64,000 nt of DNA from Agaribacillus aureus (lineage in GTDB: Bacteria; Bacteroidota; Bacteroidia; Cytophagales; Cyclobacteriaceae): positions 186,001 to 250,000 of the forward strand of contig JAUJEB010000006.1 in NCBI GenBank assembly GCA_030442055.1, given 5' to 3'. The notes under the pieces were generated by a model, which searched no databases, was not told where the DNA came from, and saw only the letters and a program-made list of their open reading frames with translations. Of this stretch, positions 7,375-16,765 are shown piece by piece. The position numbers and the translations under genes were made by a program. Every line of letters begins with the position of its first letter. The stretch's first letter is position 1.

Positions 7375-8637
7375 TTATTTTCGTTTTAATCTCCTGTTCG
7401 CTTCTTCGATGCGTTTGCGCTGTTTTTCACTGAGTCCGTGCTTATAGTATAGCTCAGGATCCATATTGAAATATTCATGGCGTTTCATGTCAGGGTCATG
7501 AAGATCCAGGCTTAAATCGCAATCAAACCGCATAAGTATACTCACAGAAGGGTCCCAGCCGTAAGCCGGGGCAAGGTGGGAGATGCCCCAGGTAATTCCT
7601 CTTCCGTTACCATTGTTGGCAAATGCATCGGGAACGAATGACCCTGCTGCACCTGGCATTAATTCCACAATAGAGGCAATCTCAAAACTCACGCCATCTT
7701 TGGCATACTGAATCGTGAAGTGCTCGTTACCATCTTTCACAACCAAAGCGGCTATTCCTTCCATAAATGGAAACATGGTCGTTTCATGGCCTGAATTAAT
7801 AACAGGGTTTAATGGGTGTTTCTCAAAAGGTCCCAAAGGATTGTCTGCTATCGCTAAACCTGTCATTCTTACCAGGTTAGGGTCCCCATCAAAATCTGAT
7901 TTGTAGTACAAATAGATTTTATCGTTGTATATAAAAGGGTGCGGGTCGTGAATGGAGTACTGATCCCATTCCCCTTCGGCTCCATTTTCAACCACTATCT
8001 TGTTGTAAGGTGTCCAGGGCCCATCCGGCGAGTCCGCATAAGATACCGCCACGGGACAATCATCGCCCCTCAGGCCGCTTGCTTCCATAAATCCCTGATA
8101 GTATAGGTAATACTTACCTTGGAACTTCAGGATATCGCATGTAGTAACCGAACGCCAACCTACGTTTGGCTTTGGTGGCCGTTTAATTGCCACTCCCTGC
8201 TCTTCCCAGGTAAACCCGTCCGTACTGGTGGCATACCAAATTTCCGACAGATCCCAGTCTGAGGAAGGAATGGTATCATTAGCTTCCTTGGCGCGACGCA
8301 GCCCTACTGGTTTTACAGGGGTGTTTCTGTAGGTGTACCAAACATAATATTTACCATTCTCAAAAATTACTTTTGACGGATCGCGACGTGTGATCGTGCC
8401 GTCGTAGTTGTTATAATCAAACCCTTTTAGTTTCGTATACCTGAACTGGGTATATAACTCATTGTCCTCCGGTCTGGGAGCCATATACTTTGTGTAGTTT
8501 CTTTCCATGGCCGCACTTAGTTTCCTGTTGGGTTTTTCTTTTGGCAAAACAAACGGAAATGCTTCCTGTGCCATCGCCGGAACTACTACCGATATCAAAC
8601 AGGCAAACAGAAGGCCTAAAGTTTTATTTTTTGTCAT
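7375..8637 (-). CDS. GH117-family alpha-1,3-(3,6-anhydro)-L-galactosidase (secreted)
   Basis: The 420-residue protein has an N-terminal signal peptide ending near PAMAQ and a five-bladed propeller-type GH117 sequence. The family catalytic positions are present: Asp86 in TRRDPS, Asp231 in SIHDPHPF and His284 in NSGHET, matching the Asp, Asp, His set of the Zobellia enzyme AhgA. GH117 enzymes release 3,6-anhydro-L-galactose from the non-reducing end of neoagaro-oligosaccharides. The gene follows the RhaT-like permease after a 260-bp gap that holds repeat copy C and a hairpin, so it may have its own promoter. It is the second GH117 of the window and, unlike the other, has no lipobox. Confidence 0.85.
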   Translation of the reverse strand: MTKNKTLGLLFACLISVVVPAMAQEAFPFVLPKEKPNRKLSAAMERNYTKYMAPRPEDNELYTQFRYTKLKGFDYNNYDGTITRRDPSKVIFENGKYYVWYTYRNTPVKPVGLRRAKEANDTIPSSDWDLSEIWYATSTDGFTWEEQGVAIKRPPKPNVGWRSVTTCDILKFQGKYYLYYQGFMEASGLRGDDCPVAVSYADSPDGPWTPYNKIVVENGAEGEWDQYSIHDPHPFIYNDKIYLYYKSDFDGDPNLVRMTGLAIADNPLGPFEKHPLNPVINSGHETTMFPFMEGIAALVVKDGNEHFTIQYAKDGVSFEIASIVELMPGAAGSFVPDAFANNGNGRGITWGISHLAPAYGWDPSVSILMRFDCDLSLDLHDPDMKRHEYFNMDPELYYKHGLSEKQRKRIEEANRRLKRK

Positions 8638-8673
8638 TTTTAGAGATCGTTTTGTTTTCTGTTTTATTGAATC

Positions 8674-8697
8674 AGAGGTTGCTTAAAAGCTACCTCT
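8674..8697. promoter_or_regulatory. Hairpin in the leader of the first GH117 gene
   Basis: AGAGGT at 8674-8679 pairs with ACCTCT at 8692-8697. Inside, GCTT pairs with AAGC after one T-T mismatch, leaving a 2-base tip. It lies 37 bp upstream of the GH117 start codon on the transcribed strand. It could be a leader hairpin or a factor-binding site; no U-tract supports a terminator. Confidence 0.45.
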
Positions 8698-8705
8698 ACA
8701 ACTTC

Positions 8706-8837
8706 GTATCGGGTCAACGTCAATTAATACGGGAATGTCATTATCATTTTGAGACGATTCCAGTTGGTAGCCGGCATTCAAATGCCTCGTAGACGTTTCA
8801 AAACAAATAGGTGGATGTAGCGTATCCTACACCCAGT
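8706..8837 (+). repeat. Dispersed repeat copy C
   Basis: This copy begins CGTATCGGGTCAACGTCAATT and includes CATTTTGAGACGATTCCAG, shared with copy B, then AGCCGGCATTCAAATGCC shared exactly with copy A, and ends CTACACCCAGT. A GTAG/CTAC inverted repeat near the end could form a second small hairpin. Confidence 0.75.
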
Positions 8838-8897
8838 GATCATGATATCTTTTCTTTGGATTCTGTGCCCGGTGGGCCGTCGCCGGTTCTAGGTTAG

Positions 8898-9917
8898 TTA
8901 TCCCAAACTATTGCCAAAAGCGACGATAACAATTCCTACAACCATACAAGTCAGCCCAAAGTATAAATATCTTTTAGCTTTGGTAGAGGCCTGCACCCAT
9001 TCTTTTGTGATGATCCCGCTGATGATGGCGGTGGCTACGGAGGCAGTATTGAATATAGCGTATCCTACTGTATTTCCCATGCTGCCGAGTTTGAAGGCGG
9101 CAAAGGCAAACAGCGCCGACGCCGCATAGTGGAAAACAGCCATGATGAAGATCAGGTACAGGTTTTTGCCGAAGCTGGCTGTTTTAAAGTTGCCCCAGGC
9201 CTGTTTTTTGGAAAGCTGCCAGGCAAAATAAGCTGTCATGGCTATACCGCCACTGATGAAGATAGGAAACATAACCGCCACGGCAGTGATCCAATCGGCA
9301 TTGCCGGCTTTTTGGCTGGCTTCGTGCAAAAAAGGACGGCCTACGGCATTGGCGTAGCTGAAGCCAGTAGCGAGTAATCCTCCTGAAATGGCGATTAAAA
9401 TACCCAGCGTCATAGAGCCTCCGGACTGCTGTTCCTCGGCCTCATTGGTATTTTTTTCGTCTTTCTCCCGGATTAAGCCAGCTTTGCCATTGGCAATAAT
9501 ACCCACCAAAACCACCACAAGGCCTGTTAAAATCATTAACAGTGCATTACGTGGCGGTAAGCCGTCGACCAAAAACGGAAGCAGCGAACCAATAAGGATG
9601 ATAGTGCCTATGAACAATGAAAAACCAAGGGACAACCCGATGTGATTAATGGCTTTGCCCCACATCATAACTCCAGTGCCCCATAAGAAACTGGCCAAGG
9701 CCATTTTTAACAGAATATCTGACGGCATTGACCCAAAGACCTCCCCAAAACCTTTGATTAACGTGGTAGATGCAATGATGGGTACCACAAACATGGTAAG
9801 CAGGAAGAATAAACTCCATGTATTTTCGTATTTAAACCCTTTTGTAAATTTTTCAGGGAGGGCATATAACCCGAGCATTAAACCCGCAAATATTGCCCAT
9901 ATGACTCCTTCAAACAT
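8898..9917 (-). CDS. RhaT-like sugar:proton symporter
   Basis: The 339-residue protein has about ten membrane segments and starts in the way of the L-rhamnose:H+ symporter family (EGVIWAIFAGLMLGLYALPEKF). It keeps the family layout of a hydrophilic loop near residue 155-170 between two five-helix halves. It is the eighth gene of the anhydrogalactose operon, 41 bp after the aldose epimerase. In this context the cargo is more likely 3,6-anhydro-L-galactose, galactose or a short agar sugar than rhamnose, since no rhamnose isomerase or kinase is nearby. Confidence 0.8.
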   Translation of the reverse strand: MFEGVIWAIFAGLMLGLYALPEKFTKGFKYENTWSLFFLLTMFVVPIIASTTLIKGFGEVFGSMPSDILLKMALASFLWGTGVMMWGKAINHIGLSLGFSLFIGTIILIGSLLPFLVDGLPPRNALLMILTGLVVVLVGIIANGKAGLIREKDEKNTNEAEEQQSGGSMTLGILIAISGGLLATGFSYANAVGRPFLHEASQKAGNADWITAVAVMFPIFISGGIAMTAYFAWQLSKKQAWGNFKTASFGKNLYLIFIMAVFHYAASALFAFAAFKLGSMGNTVGYAIFNTASVATAIISGIITKEWVQASTKAKRYLYFGLTCMVVGIVIVAFGNSLG

Positions 9918-9958
9918 GATAAATTATTAGGTTAAAAATGATTTTCAATAGTTAAAAT

Positions 9959-11005
9959 TTACCAGTGGATTTTGAAAACCGTTTGGCTATTATATTTATC
10001 CGCCGGTTTCGTAACCGAAGCGGGTGAATTTTCGATGTTCGGCCCATTGGGATAGCGGTGTGTCTCACAACAGAATCCGCGATATCTTCCATACTGATCA
10101 CCGTTTTCCCTACATAATTTGTCTGAAGTGAAGTATCCGGAATAAAACAGCATGCCGGGCTCTGTGGTAGATACTTCCAGTTTTCTCCCACTTTCCCGGT
10201 CATCAAATTCCGCTACTTTTCTCAACCGGTCGATACTTTGGTCAAACAGGTAGTAATGCTCAAACCCGGTTGTTAATTCCTCAAATGCCTCTTTCAGCAA
10301 CTTTCCGGCTCTTAGATCGGCTACCGTATTATTTACACTGCCGATGGCGCCAACGGGTACATTGGTTTCATCGGGTTCCAGGTAGTTATCGGCTAGTATG
10401 GTGGCATGGTGATTTTCGATAGTTTGCTCAAATCCCGACAGGTTAAAATAGGTATGGTTGGTCAGTGAGATGGGGGTAGTTTGATCCGTGGACCCTTCAT
10501 AGCTAATTGCCAATTCATTGTCATTGTTTAACACAAAGGTTACCCTGACCTCAACATTTCCCGGATAGCCTTCTTCCATGTGAGGGCTATTTAATGACAT
10601 CATAACACCCACTGTATCATCTGCCTCAGTAGGTTGGGCAGACCAGATCTTTTTATCAAAACCACTCAACCCTCCATGCAAATGATTTGAACCGTTGTTA
10701 ATTGCCAGTATATATTCTTTTCCATCAATTTTAAATTTCCCGTCTTTTATCCTGGAAGCATACCGCCCTACCGTACATCCGAAATAGGGGGCGTTTTTTT
10801 TATATTCCCCGGAAAGGTATCCCTCCATCGAATCAAACCCACAGGCCAGCTCATGCCTTGTATTTTCTTGCCCAGGGACAGATATGGAGGTTACCGTGGC
10901 GCCAAAAGTCATGATTTTAACCTCCATGCCGTTGTCGTTAGCCAGTAAAAACTGGTCTATGTTTTGATCTTCATACCTGCCAAATATCGTTTGCTTAACA
11001 TTCAT
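9959..11005 (-). CDS. galM: Aldose 1-epimerase (galactose mutarotase)
   Basis: The 348-residue protein has the mutarotase signatures NGSNHLHGGLSGFDKKIW (first His), LTNHTYFNLSG (second His) and FCCETHRYPNGPN, where the catalytic Glu is expected. It interconverts alpha and beta anomers of galactose or related aldoses released by the hydrolases of the operon. No signal peptide is visible, so it should work in the cytoplasm. Gaps to the flanking cycloisomerase and permease genes are 28 and 41 bp, which fits one transcript. Confidence 0.9.
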   Translation of the reverse strand: MNVKQTIFGRYEDQNIDQFLLANDNGMEVKIMTFGATVTSISVPGQENTRHELACGFDSMEGYLSGEYKKNAPYFGCTVGRYASRIKDGKFKIDGKEYILAINNGSNHLHGGLSGFDKKIWSAQPTEADDTVGVMMSLNSPHMEEGYPGNVEVRVTFVLNNDNELAISYEGSTDQTTPISLTNHTYFNLSGFEQTIENHHATILADNYLEPDETNVPVGAIGSVNNTVADLRAGKLLKEAFEELTTGFEHYYLFDQSIDRLRKVAEFDDRESGRKLEVSTTEPGMLFYSGYFTSDKLCRENGDQYGRYRGFCCETHRYPNGPNIENSPASVTKPADKYNSQTVFKIHW

Positions 11006-11033
11006 GGGTTTTTATTTTGATAATGCTTTTCAA

Positions 11034-12170
11034 TTAAATCCGGGATACTATATTGCTGTTGTTATAGTCGCTATTGCTCACCTGAAAAGGTTTTAGTTTT
11101 TCCCAATCAAATGACACACCTATACCAGGCGTGTCGGGTGCCACGGCGCGATAGTTTTTTACGACCAATGGCCGGCTGGTATAGTCATCTATCGGAAAGC
11201 TATGCACCTCCAGCCACCCCGAATTGGATTGGGCTGAAACAAGGCTCACGTGCAATTCATGCATACCATGGGCGCAGATAGGAATATCGTATTTTCTGGA
11301 TAGCTCCGCTACCCTAAGCCATCCCGATATGCCGCCGCAATTGGAAGCATCGGGTTGAATAAAGGAGAGTCTGGCTTGTTCAAAGGCGTATTCAAACTCA
11401 TGGATGGTATGAAGGTTTTCGCCCATTGCCAGTGGTATAGGCGAAGCCACTGCGATTTCGGCGAATCCGAGATAGTTGTCAGGAATGGTCGGTTCTTCGA
11501 ACCAGTGAATGTTGTACGGCTCAAACTTTTTCGCAGCCTCAATTGCCTGTGCCACAGACATGGAATAATTGGCGTCCACCATAAAGGTAACATTGTTTCC
11601 GATCAGCTCACGAACCGCCTTTACCCGGTCGATATCTTCTTGCAGGTTGGCTCTTCCTACCTTGATTTTTACTGCATTGAAACCACGCTCCAGGTATCCT
11701 TTGACATTGCTGAGAAGTTTAGGCAGGGGAAATTGCAGGTCGATGCCGCCGCAATAGGCTTTGCAGGTATTGCCGGCACCACCGGCCATTTTCCATAAGG
11801 GAAGTCCGACCTGCTTACATTTAATGTCCCATAGGGCAATGTCTATGGCTGAGATTGCAAACGAGGCGATGCCCCCTCTGCCGACATAGTGTATATGCCA
11901 CCATAAAAAATCATAGATTTCTTCAACCCTGTCACCGTCCTTTCCCAGGATAGCGGGTACCATATCGTTTTCAAGCATGGCCCTAATGGCCTGTCCTCCC
12001 TTGCCTCCGGTATAGGTATAACCCGTGCCCTGACTGCCATTCTCCAATGTTATCGTGCATGTAACCAGTTCAAAGTGGGTATGATCGCCATGTTTGGCGT
12101 CGGAAAGTACCTCTGGCAAGGGCACGTTGAAAAGTTGTACGGTTACTTCTTTTATTCTCTGTTGCGTCAT
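11034..12170 (-). CDS. 3,6-anhydro-alpha-L-galactonate cycloisomerase
   Basis: The 378-residue enolase-superfamily protein carries [32 protein letters not shown] and [13 protein letters not shown], which I recognise from the characterised Vibrio EJY3 anhydrogalactonate cycloisomerase. Catalytic and metal residues are visible: Lys168 and Lys170 (VKIK), Asp199, Glu225, Glu251 and His301. The enzyme opens the anhydro ring of 3,6-anhydro-L-galactonate to give 2-keto-3-deoxy-L-galactonate. It lies next to the aldehyde dehydrogenase that would make its substrate (24 bp gap). This gene is the strongest single marker that the operon handles agar-derived anhydrogalactose. Confidence 0.9.
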   Translation of the reverse strand: MTQQRIKEVTVQLFNVPLPEVLSDAKHGDHTHFELVTCTITLENGSQGTGYTYTGGKGGQAIRAMLENDMVPAILGKDGDRVEEIYDFLWWHIHYVGRGGIASFAISAIDIALWDIKCKQVGLPLWKMAGGAGNTCKAYCGGIDLQFPLPKLLSNVKGYLERGFNAVKIKVGRANLQEDIDRVKAVRELIGNNVTFMVDANYSMSVAQAIEAAKKFEPYNIHWFEEPTIPDNYLGFAEIAVASPIPLAMGENLHTIHEFEYAFEQARLSFIQPDASNCGGISGWLRVAELSRKYDIPICAHGMHELHVSLVSAQSNSGWLEVHSFPIDDYTSRPLVVKNYRAVAPDTPGIGVSFDWEKLKPFQVSNSDYNNSNIVSRI

Positions 12171-12194
12171 GATTTTTAAATTGGCGTGTCGGGC

Positions 12195-13643
12195 TTAATA
12201 TTTTACATAACACGTTTTTTTCTCTAAATACTGCTCAAAACCGTATTTGCCATCTTCCCCACCTGTGCCACTCAACTTGTAGCCATTGTGAAATCCCTGA
12301 TGTTGTTCGCCGTGCCCTCTGTTAACATAGATCTCTCCAAATTCCAGTTCATCATTACACTTCATGATGGTAGCCATGTCTTTGGTAAAGATCATGGCTG
12401 CCAGGCCGTATTTACAATCATTGGCGTAGCCGATCACCTCATCAAAATCCCGGAACCTGACTATTGGCAGCATTGGTCCGAATGATTCTTCGTGAATAAC
12501 AGTCATATCCTGGGTCACATTGGTAAGGATGGTTGGTTGGAACCAAAATCCCTTATCAAATGGCGCACCTTCAGGCTTTTTGCCGCCGAAGGCGAGTGTA
12601 GCGCCTTCTTCCACGCTTTTGGCCACAAGCCGTTCCATGTTGTCAATTTCACGCTGGTTTACCTTGGGCCCCAGATCGGTGTCGGCCAGCATGGGATCAC
12701 CGACTTTTAAAGCTTTTACTTTTGCCATGAACTTTTCCATAAAGGCATCATAAATGTCTTCATGCAAATAAGTTCTCTCATTGCAGGTACATACTTGGCC
12801 ACAGTTGTCAAATCTCGAATGAAAGGCGCCTTCAACCGCCAGGCCCAGATCGGCGTCGGCAAATACAATGCACGGGGCCTTGCCGCCAAGCTCCAGTTGA
12901 ACGTAGGTCAGGTTTTCCGCAGCCGTCTTGAAAATCTGCTGTCCTGCCGGTGTACTTCCCGTCATGGTAACCATTTTGGTGATGGGACTGGATACCAGGG
13001 CATGCCCCAATACTTTTCCGGTGCCGGTCAGAATATTTAGCAAACCATCTGGTAAGCCTACTTTGTTGGCAATATCACCTAGCGCCAAAGTAGCCAGCGG
13101 AGTCTCCTCCGTAGGCTTAAGTACCACGCTGTTTCCGGCGACCAGGGCAGGGCCTATTTTCCTGCCGGCCAGTGCCAGGGGAAAGTTCCAGGCGGTAATA
13201 GCTACTACCACACCTCTCGGTATTTTATGAATCCAAATATGCTCGTTGGGATTGTCGGAGGGAACAATATCGCCTTCGATCTGGCGGGCCCAGTCACAGG
13301 CATATTCTATGAAAGTAGCCGTGACCTCCACTTCCATCTGAGCCAGCGAGAATAATTTCCCTTGCTCTTTAACCAGCATGGTAGCCAGCTCGTCTTTGTT
13401 GGCCCTGATTTCCCGTGCAAAAGCCCGCATTAACTCACTTCTTTGTCGGGCGGGGACTTTCTTCCAGCTTTTTTGAGCCTTTTCAGCAGCGAGCAGCGCT
13501 TTTTTTGCGTCGGTTTCGTCTCCAAACTGCACAGTTCCGACAACCGATTCGTCGGTGGGGCTGAAAATATCAGCTGTTTCACCGGTGTTGTTGTCTACCC
13601 ACTGCCCGCCAATAAATAGTTTGTATTTTTTTACTTCTGACAT
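12195..13643 (-). CDS. Aldehyde dehydrogenase, probable 3,6-anhydro-L-galactose dehydrogenase
   Basis: The 482-residue protein is a full-length NAD(P)-dependent aldehyde dehydrogenase: AWNFPLAL with Asn153, the LELGGK motif with the general base Glu251, and the catalytic cysteine in NCGQVC (Cys285). It belongs to the lactaldehyde/succinate-semialdehyde dehydrogenase type, as do known anhydrogalactose dehydrogenases. Its position directly before the cycloisomerase gene points to oxidation of 3,6-anhydro-L-galactose to its aldonic acid as the natural reaction. Substrate assignment is inferred from neighbours; the fold and chemistry are clear. Confidence 0.85.
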   Translation of the reverse strand: MSEVKKYKLFIGGQWVDNNTGETADIFSPTDESVVGTVQFGDETDAKKALLAAEKAQKSWKKVPARQRSELMRAFAREIRANKDELATMLVKEQGKLFSLAQMEVEVTATFIEYACDWARQIEGDIVPSDNPNEHIWIHKIPRGVVVAITAWNFPLALAGRKIGPALVAGNSVVLKPTEETPLATLALGDIANKVGLPDGLLNILTGTGKVLGHALVSSPITKMVTMTGSTPAGQQIFKTAAENLTYVQLELGGKAPCIVFADADLGLAVEGAFHSRFDNCGQVCTCNERTYLHEDIYDAFMEKFMAKVKALKVGDPMLADTDLGPKVNQREIDNMERLVAKSVEEGATLAFGGKKPEGAPFDKGFWFQPTILTNVTQDMTVIHEESFGPMLPIVRFRDFDEVIGYANDCKYGLAAMIFTKDMATIMKCNDELEFGEIYVNRGHGEQHQGFHNGYKLSGTGGEDGKYGFEQYLEKKTCYVKY

Positions 13644-13710
13644 GTTGCTAAATTTTTGTACAAGGTTTTGGGCGCGTTAAGCGGCTCTTTGATTTTTTGT
13701 AAAACAATAA

Positions 13711-14472
13711 TTACCGGCCCATCCATCCGCCGTCTACCAGCATGATGGACCCGTGCATGTAGTCGGATGCCTGTGCGGCCAGAAAGACCACAGGTCCGGC
13801 AAAGTCGGTGGGCTCTCCCCACCTGCCGGCCGGAATTCTGGCCAGTATAGCGGCAGTTCTTTCTGGGTCATTTCTCAATGCTTCGGTATTGTCAGTGCTG
13901 ATATAGCCCGGGGCGATAGCATTGACATTTACACCCTTCGCTGCCCATTCATTGGCGAAAGCCATCGTCATTTGACCAATGGCGCCTTTACTGGCGGCGT
14001 AGCCGGGAACGGTAATACCACCCTGGAAAGTCAATAATGAGGCGGTAAAAATAATTTTGCCGGCACCCCGGGTTACCATGTCTTTTCCGATTTCGCGAGT
14101 GAGAATAAATTGCGCATTTTGATTTACCTCAATGACCTTATCCCACATTTCATCGGGGTGTTCTGCGGCGGGCTTTCTTAGAATGGTTCCTGCATTGTTA
14201 ACCAATACATCAATTTTTGGAAAGTCGGACTTTACCTCGTTGATAAACGCATACAGCGCCCCTCTGTCTCCAAAATCGCATGTATAGGCGGTGAATTTTC
14301 TCCCCAGCGCCGTCACGGCTTCCCCTACGGCACTGCCACTTTTTTCCAAAGAGGCACTGACACCTATTATGTCAGCACCAGCTTCGGCCAGTCCTACTGC
14401 CATGGCTTTTCCAATACCTCTTTTGCAGCCGGTCACCAGGGCTATTTTACCATCTAGTCTGAATTGATCCAT
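13711..14472 (-). CDS. SDR oxidoreductase, KduD-like; candidate 2,5-diketo-3-deoxy-L-galactonate reductase
   Basis: The 253-residue classical short-chain dehydrogenase has TGCKRGIGKA for NAD(P) binding, NNAG at about residue 92, the Ser145/Tyr158/Lys162 catalytic set and a C-terminal DGGWMGR typical of KduD (2-dehydro-3-deoxy-D-gluconate 5-dehydrogenase). KduD-type enzymes act at C5 of 2-keto-3-deoxy sugar acids. Next to the Zn-dehydrogenase it could reduce the C5 keto group left by that enzyme and so convert the L-galacto into the D-gluco form. This assignment rests on the published anhydrogalactose pathway as I recall it and on gene order. Confidence 0.8.
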   Translation of the reverse strand: MDQFRLDGKIALVTGCKRGIGKAMAVGLAEAGADIIGVSASLEKSGSAVGEAVTALGRKFTAYTCDFGDRGALYAFINEVKSDFPKIDVLVNNAGTILRKPAAEHPDEMWDKVIEVNQNAQFILTREIGKDMVTRGAGKIIFTASLLTFQGGITVPGYAASKGAIGQMTMAFANEWAAKGVNVNAIAPGYISTDNTEALRNDPERTAAILARIPAGRWGEPTDFAGPVVFLAAQASDYMHGSIMLVDGGWMGR

Positions 14473-14505
14473 AAATATGATTTTTTTAGCGCTTCATTTT
14501 AAAAA

Positions 14506-15525
14506 TTAGTCTTGGCAATCAATAAGATATTTCATGCCGTCCGGATTTTCATCGATAATTTCGAAGATAGATTGAATGTTTTCCAGACTATCTATTTTAG
14601 TGATTAAAGTATCAAATGGAATAATGCCTGATGCCGCTATACGAATGGCTTCTTCATAGTCGTCTTCCTGGTACAACCTCGCTCCCAATAACTCGATCTC
14701 AGACCAGAAGAATTTAAACAGGTCCACGGGTCGTTTTTCTCCGCCGTGAATAGCTACCATCACAATTCGGGCTTTTACATTGACCACCTCTGTCATGGCC
14801 GACACGGCGGCCGCAGAACCCGATACTTCAAATACGCAATCGATCATGGCTTCTCCGGTAAGTGCTGATATTTTTTCTGTCAGTTTTTCCATGGCCGGAT
14901 TGATGGTGGTGAAGCCCAGGTCAGCAAGCATTTGCAACCTGCTTTCGTTTATTTCAGAAATAAATACATTAGCTCCTTTTTCTCTCAAAACAAAGGCTAT
15001 CAACGTTCCGATCGGGCCACCTCCCATGACGAGGCAGTTTTCACCTGCTTTTACCCGCCCGATTTTTACATCGTGGCAGGCTACTGCCAAAGGCTCAATG
15101 AATGCCCCGTATTTCAATGACAATTGCGCTGGTAATTTATGTAAAGTATAGGCTGGAACGGTCCAGCTTTTTTGAAAGGCGCCCGCACTGTCTATGCCTA
15201 TAAATTTCAGGTTTTTACCCACATGAGGGTTGCCCTTGTCAAAAGGGTGCGGCTTGCCGAATTTGAGCGGTCTGACAGCAACGTTGTCCCCCACTTCAAC
15301 ATTATCTACGCCTTCGCCCAATTCAGCTACCACAGCGGAGGCTTCATGCCCGACAATTTGAGGGGGATTTATTCTTTTGTCCATGACGCCATGAAAAATA
15401 TGAATATCCGTACCGCACACACCGCAATAGGCGACATTCAATCTTACCTCTCCGGGGCCGGGATTTATCAGATCGCTTTCTCCGATGGAAAATTGCCCCT
15501 TTTCTTTATAAAATGCTGCTTTCAT
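14506..15525 (-). CDS. Zinc-type alcohol dehydrogenase; candidate 2-keto-3-deoxy-L-galactonate 5-dehydrogenase
   Basis: The 339-residue medium-chain dehydrogenase shows CGVCGTD with the catalytic-zinc Cys37, GHEASAVV with His60/Glu61 and a Rossmann loop GGGPIGT. The four-cysteine structural-zinc lobe is absent: the segment between residues 85 and 115 contains no cysteine. It sits between the GH117 lipoprotein gene and the KduD-like SDR gene with gaps of 25 and 33 bp. The likely role is oxidation of the C5 hydroxyl of 2-keto-3-deoxy-L-galactonate. A galactose or L-galactonate dehydrogenase would also fit. Confidence 0.75.
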   Translation of the reverse strand: MKAAFYKEKGQFSIGESDLINPGPGEVRLNVAYCGVCGTDIHIFHGVMDKRINPPQIVGHEASAVVAELGEGVDNVEVGDNVAVRPLKFGKPHPFDKGNPHVGKNLKFIGIDSAGAFQKSWTVPAYTLHKLPAQLSLKYGAFIEPLAVACHDVKIGRVKAGENCLVMGGGPIGTLIAFVLREKGANVFISEINESRLQMLADLGFTTINPAMEKLTEKISALTGEAMIDCVFEVSGSAAAVSAMTEVVNVKARIVMVAIHGGEKRPVDLFKFFWSEIELLGARLYQEDDYEEAIRIAASGIIPFDTLITKIDSLENIQSIFEIIDENPDGMKYLIDCQD

Positions 15526-15550
15526 CAGTTATATAAGGGTTATTATTTAC

Positions 15551-16747
15551 TTATGGGTTGAATGGTAAATTCTTTTCAAATCTTTTAATGTGCTGCCAGT
15601 CGTAGGAGACATACTGATGGGTTAAGCCCCAGGTTACAGCCTCCAATGGTCCTTTTTCATAGTCTAATGAGGTATCCAGTCCTGCGGCGGGAGGGCCCCA
15701 TTTGATATGTGATTTAATTTCGAAGTTGATGCCATCCGGAGACCATTGAATGGTATTTCTCTCGGGCCCGTCGGTAATGATCAAAGCAGCAATGCCGCCA
15801 TTGTATGGCCAGACACACAGTTCGTGACCGCTGTTGGTAATGGGGTTATACTCGGATTTTACGTAGGGTCCTTCAAGCTTATCAGCAATAGCAACACCCC
15901 ATTTAATTTCTCTGCCACCAAAAGTTTTTCTTTCTCCCATTCTTTCTCCTTTGTAATATAAGTAAAACTTGTCTTTGTAATAGACTAAGGTAGGATCATG
16001 AACTTTATGGCTGTCAAAGGATCCCTGTTTTTTGACTTTAAAACGCGAGTCCTCTTCTCCTAGCCACTCACCGTCGTCGGAAGGCGATAATATGGGCGCA
16101 TCAAGTTTTTTAAAAGGCCCTTCGGGGGAATCGGCAATGGCCATGCCTACCTGGTTTTTAACCCGGTTGACGTATGGAGCCTTTACTGTTTGATATACCA
16201 GGACATATTTGCCATCGTGGACCATTACCTGCGGTGTGAACACCGACCTGTCATCGTAGGCGCCGGCGGGTCCCCTGGGCACGGCCAGACCTTGCTCGTC
16301 CCAGGTCCAGCCATCTTTGGAAGTGGCATACCAGACCTCGGTTTTATCCCACGGAAATACTTTTTTCTCCGGATCTCCGGTACCAAACCCATGAGTTTCT
16401 CCGGTAGCTCTGGAATAATATACATAATAAGTGCCATTCACTGAAATAACATCGCTTGGATCTCTTCGCGTAACGCCTTCTTCGTAAGCAAAATCCCCTT
16501 TTAGATCGAAGGTTTTAAAGTCGCAAAACCATTCCGGCCCCTGGTCATAGTTTCTTTCCAGTGCGCGTTTGGAGGCGGCGCTTAGCTTCTCTTTGTTCAT
16601 AATAGCGTTGCGCTCATAAACTTCATCGGGGTAATCCTGACTTACTTCCTGGCTGTTTTCCTGAGATGTCGATTGCTGAATACATCCTGCCATACTTGCG
16701 ACAAAGTATGATAGGGAAAGGTAAACAGCTATTTTTTTAATTTTCAT
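15551..16747 (-). CDS. GH117-family alpha-1,3-(3,6-anhydro)-L-galactosidase, lipoprotein
   Basis: The 398-residue protein starts with a lipoprotein signal (VASMAGC, Cys22), so it is probably surface or periplasm anchored. It carries the GH117 catalytic positions Asp96 (TRRDPSD), Asp251 (KVHDPT) and His308 (NSGHEL), nearly the same numbering as Zobellia AhgA. It would release 3,6-anhydro-L-galactose from neoagaro-oligosaccharides. It is only 18 bp downstream of the GH2 gene, so the two exo-enzymes are made together and can alternate in removing anhydrogalactose and galactose. It diverges clearly from the other GH117 (7375-8637), which suggests different substrates or locations. Confidence 0.85.
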   Translation of the reverse strand: MKIKKIAVYLSLSYFVASMAGCIQQSTSQENSQEVSQDYPDEVYERNAIMNKEKLSAASKRALERNYDQGPEWFCDFKTFDLKGDFAYEEGVTRRDPSDVISVNGTYYVYYSRATGETHGFGTGDPEKKVFPWDKTEVWYATSKDGWTWDEQGLAVPRGPAGAYDDRSVFTPQVMVHDGKYVLVYQTVKAPYVNRVKNQVGMAIADSPEGPFKKLDAPILSPSDDGEWLGEEDSRFKVKKQGSFDSHKVHDPTLVYYKDKFYLYYKGERMGERKTFGGREIKWGVAIADKLEGPYVKSEYNPITNSGHELCVWPYNGGIAALIITDGPERNTIQWSPDGINFEIKSHIKWGPPAAGLDTSLDYEKGPLEAVTWGLTHQYVSYDWQHIKRFEKNLPFNP

Positions 16748-16765
16748 GATATGGAAAAATTTGTG

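Noticed and set aside
8898-9917. L-rhamnose utilisation
   Set aside because: The carrier is RhaT-like, but no rhamnose isomerase, kinase or aldolase is present and all neighbours point to agar sugars.
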